Below, one piece after another: positions 62,286-64,000 of a stretch of 64,000 bases of DNA. The notes beneath the pieces are model-generated. The model was not told the origin of the DNA. It saw only the letters and a list, made by a program, of their open reading frames with translations, and searched no databases. A program made the position numbers and the translations under genes. Each line of letters opens with the position of its first letter. Position 1 is the first letter of the stretch. The stretch comes from Paenibacillus oenotherae (GTDB taxonomy: Bacteria; Bacillota; Bacilli; Paenibacillales; Paenibacillaceae), in assembly GCF_019443105.1 (NCBI RefSeq), contig NZ_JAHZIJ010000006.1, positions 1 to 64,000 on the forward strand, written 5' to 3'.

Positions 62286-62301
62286 TGTGATCGAAATCAC
62301 T
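62286..62301. promoter_or_regulatory. CRP/FNR-type site G
   Basis: TGTGATCGAAATCACT, one mismatch, 75 bp (centre) before the b-type cytochrome gene. Confidence 0.72.
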
Positions 62302-62368
62302 GCCACGCTCGGGTGACATATGTTTCAATTGGGGACAGAAGAAATTAGAGAGAGGGAGTAAAAAGAAT

Positions 62369-63409
62369 ATGGATCGAGCCTTCGCATCAAAATTCGCCAA
62401 GATGATGTTCCTTACTGTCAGTGGACTTTTCATCCTTATGTTCATCGGTTCCCGCTTCTTCACCCATATCGATATGGCGCTGTACGGGTACATGGTCGGC
62501 ACATTCGTATTCATTGCCGGTTTTTTCTACCGGTTTATCGCCTGGGCAGAGCGTCCGCCCGCCAAGCTGATCCTGACCAAAGGAATAAAGCTGCTGTTTC
62601 GCAAGACAACTCCCCGGACGACAACGGAGCATCTGGTTACGTACCGGTTCATCTGGCATCGGGGCTGGTATCGCTGGACGCAGCATGTGCTGCTCGGGTG
62701 GGGCTGCATACTGTCAGCTTTCGTGACGTTTCCTCTCGTATTCGGTTGGATGTACTTTACGATGGATGACAATGGCTACTATACGGTCGTTGGCTTCGGC
62801 ATTGATCTGATGAAAATTCGGGCAGACGGCTTCATCGCCTTTCTGTTCTTCAATGCGCTGAATATTACAGCCTTCATGGTTATCGGGGGCGTCTGCATGG
62901 CGCTTTACCGGCGGCTCAAAGATATGCAGGCCCGTGCGGAGCAATCCTTCGTCTATGACTTCCTGCCGCTCTATCTGCTGCTGTTCATCAGCATAACAGG
63001 GCTGCTGCTGACCTTCAGCAACATTTTTCTGCATGGCTTCGGCCATCCCGTAATGACCGTCATTCACCAGTGGTCTGTCATTATTACGCTGATCTACTTG
63101 CCGTTCGGCAAGCTGGCGCATATTCCATTCCGTCCGATGAGCGTGCTGGCGCGGAACTATCGGGAGCACTACAGCGAACAGTCGATGAAAGCATGCAAGG
63201 TGTGCGGAACAGGCTTCGTCTCAGCAGAGCAGTCGCAGGACGTTATTGCCCTGCTGAAACAGAACGATATCGAGTTCCAGATGAAGGAAGGCTTTCATCT
63301 TGCCGAGCTTTGTCTTCCATGCCGGCGCAAATACCGGATGTCGAGGTTCGCAGGCGTGCCTACGCATGAGGTGAAGGTCAAGGAGGCTAATCAGAATGCT
63401 AAAGGATAA
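62369..63409 (+). CDS. b-type cytochrome membrane anchor with C-terminal CxxC pairs
   Basis: A 346-residue membrane protein with about six helices. His pairs at WHRGWYRWTQHVLLGWG and FSNIFLHGFGHPVMTVIHQW are suited to bind two hemes b, as in quinol-oxidising subunits such as NarI or PsrC-like anchors. The cytosolic C terminus carries ACKVCGTGF and ELCLPCRRKY, two CxxC pairs ~40 residues apart, probably a metal or Fe-S site carrying electrons. It overlaps the molybdopterin oxidoreductase gene by 14 bases, so it is likely its membrane partner. A CRP-type site lies upstream. Confidence 0.75.
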   Translation: MDRAFASKFAKMMFLTVSGLFILMFIGSRFFTHIDMALYGYMVGTFVFIAGFFYRFIAWAERPPAKLILTKGIKLLFRKTTPRTTTEHLVTYRFIWHRGWYRWTQHVLLGWGCILSAFVTFPLVFGWMYFTMDDNGYYTVVGFGIDLMKIRADGFIAFLFFNALNITAFMVIGGVCMALYRRLKDMQARAEQSFVYDFLPLYLLLFISITGLLLTFSNIFLHGFGHPVMTVIHQWSVIITLIYLPFGKLAHIPFRPMSVLARNYREHYSEQSMKACKVCGTGFVSAEQSQDVIALLKQNDIEFQMKEGFHLAELCLPCRRKYRMSRFAGVPTHEVKVKEANQNAKG

Positions 63410-64000
63410 ATTCTACAAAACGGTTGCGAACAAGCGCCATCCAAACGAATCTCTCGTGCCGACACACTGCTCCTACTGCGGCATGCAGTGCGGTATGAAT
63501 CTTCGCGTCGATACGTCAACCAACAAAATTATCGGCGTAGAGCCGCGCTACGATTGGCCAGTTACGCTGGGCAAGATGTGTCCGAAAGGGGTTACGGCCT
63601 ATCAGCAAACGAACCATGACGACCGGCTGCTTCGCCCGCTCATTCGCGATAATCCGCTGCTCAAGGGTACGAAGGACGGATTCCGCGAAGCCAGCTGGGA
63701 GGAAGCCTATGATCTGATCGTTCGCAAATTTCAGGAGCTGCAAGGGCAGTATGGGAAGGATTCGCTTTCTGTATTCAGCGGCGTATCGATGACGAATGAG
63801 AAATGCTATCTGACCGGCAAATTCGCTCGTGTCGCACTTCAGACGCGATATATCGATTATAACGGCCGATTCTGCATGTCGAGTGCAGCTGCGGGATTCC
63901 TGCGCACCTTCGGCGTCGATCGCGGCTCCACCTTGCCATGGACCGATCTGCATCAGACGGATTGCCTGTTTATCGCAGGCAGTAACACGGCGGAATGTCA
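63396..64000 (+). CDS. Molybdopterin oxidoreductase, nitrate-reductase type (cut by window end)
   Basis: The first ~201 residues of a molybdopterin enzyme of the DMSO-reductase family. The N-terminal [4Fe-4S] motif is Cys25/Cys28/Cys32 ... Cys62 in HCSYCGMQCGMNLR ... KMCPKG, followed by EASWEEAYDLIVRKFQELQG. The absence of a Tat signal means a cytosolic catalytic site. The CxxCxxxC spacing and the sequence resemble NarB/NasA-type nitrate reductases. AGGAGG precedes the ATG at 63396. With the b-type anchor, MoaA and NreA it suggests nitrate reduction tied to the quinone pool. The substrate is not proven. Confidence 0.85.
   Translation, partial: MLKDKFYKTVANKRHPNESLVPTHCSYCGMQCGMNLRVDTSTNKIIGVEPRYDWPVTLGKMCPKGVTAYQQTNHDDRLLRPLIRDNPLLKGTKDGFREASWEEAYDLIVRKFQELQGQYGKDSLSVFSGVSMTNEKCYLTGKFARVALQTRYIDYNGRFCMSSAAAGFLRTFGVDRGSTLPWTDLHQTDCLFIAGSNTAEC

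Noticed and set aside
1-64000. CRISPR arrays
   Set aside because: No series of equal repeats with unique spacers was seen; the repeats found are dispersed or degenerate.

Overview
The window reads as chromosomal DNA of a Bacillota member close to Paenibacillus. Supporting signs are strong AGGAGG-type ribosome binding sites, ATG/GTG/TTG start codons, moderate G+C, a XerS-type recombinase, copper-amine-oxidase-like stalk domains and Paenibacillus-style multi-hairpin intergenic repeats. No rRNA, intact tRNA or CRISPR array was seen.

Positions 1-19220 are mostly ordinary chromosome. They hold the start of an IS256-type transposase, a DinB-like protein, a fused anthranilate synthase (trpE-trpG) whose ribosome binding site lies inside a perfect hairpin, threonine synthase with a divergent LysR regulator, small membrane proteins, an FAD monooxygenase, xerS, a serpin lipoprotein, a LacI regulator, a DedA protein, a signal-less sugar-binding-type protein next to glycogen synthase, and a fosmidomycin-resistance-type MFS exporter with a divergent GntR regulator.

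Positions 19561-50261 form a large AT-richer island and are the most interesting part. One long run of same-strand genes joins type VII secretion parts (an EssC/EccC ATPase, a possible EspG/EsaE-like chaperone, the ubiquitin-like EsaB/YukD, and two WXG100-type proteins) with the core of a Tad/Flp pilus machine (CpaB-like SAF protein, CpaE-like proteins with degenerate P-loops, a membrane-anchored CpaF ATPase, a fused TadB/TadC platform, and five small pilin- or TadE-like membrane proteins). The usual Firmicutes T7SS membrane proteins EsaA, EssA and EssB are not seen. Downstream lie two polymorphic toxins whose first ~345 residues are nearly identical and contain a WXG-like motif, but whose C-terminal toxin domains differ. 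Each is followed by a putative immunity gene. Between them is an array of displaced toxin ends with their own immunity genes, diverged ~260-bp repeats, a fused Rep/IS110 remnant, and two secreted proteins (one of 1207 residues). I infer a hybrid T7SS-Tad export apparatus with a recombining toxin arsenal.

Positions 50999-64000 form an anaerobic / nitrogen-oxide cluster: a DUF2249-heme-copper-like-MIP18 operon, moaA, an RIC iron-sulfur repair protein, a CRP-family regulator, class III ribonucleotide reductase nrdD-nrdG, a radical SAM/SPASM enzyme followed by a 32-residue ORF, an NreA-like GAF protein, and a b-type cytochrome/molybdopterin reductase pair cut by the window end. Seven TGTGA-N6-TCACA-type palindromes lie 65-190 bp before the start codons of this cluster. 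The CRP-family regulator carries the matching R-E-x-x-x-R recognition helix, so the cluster looks like one local regulon.
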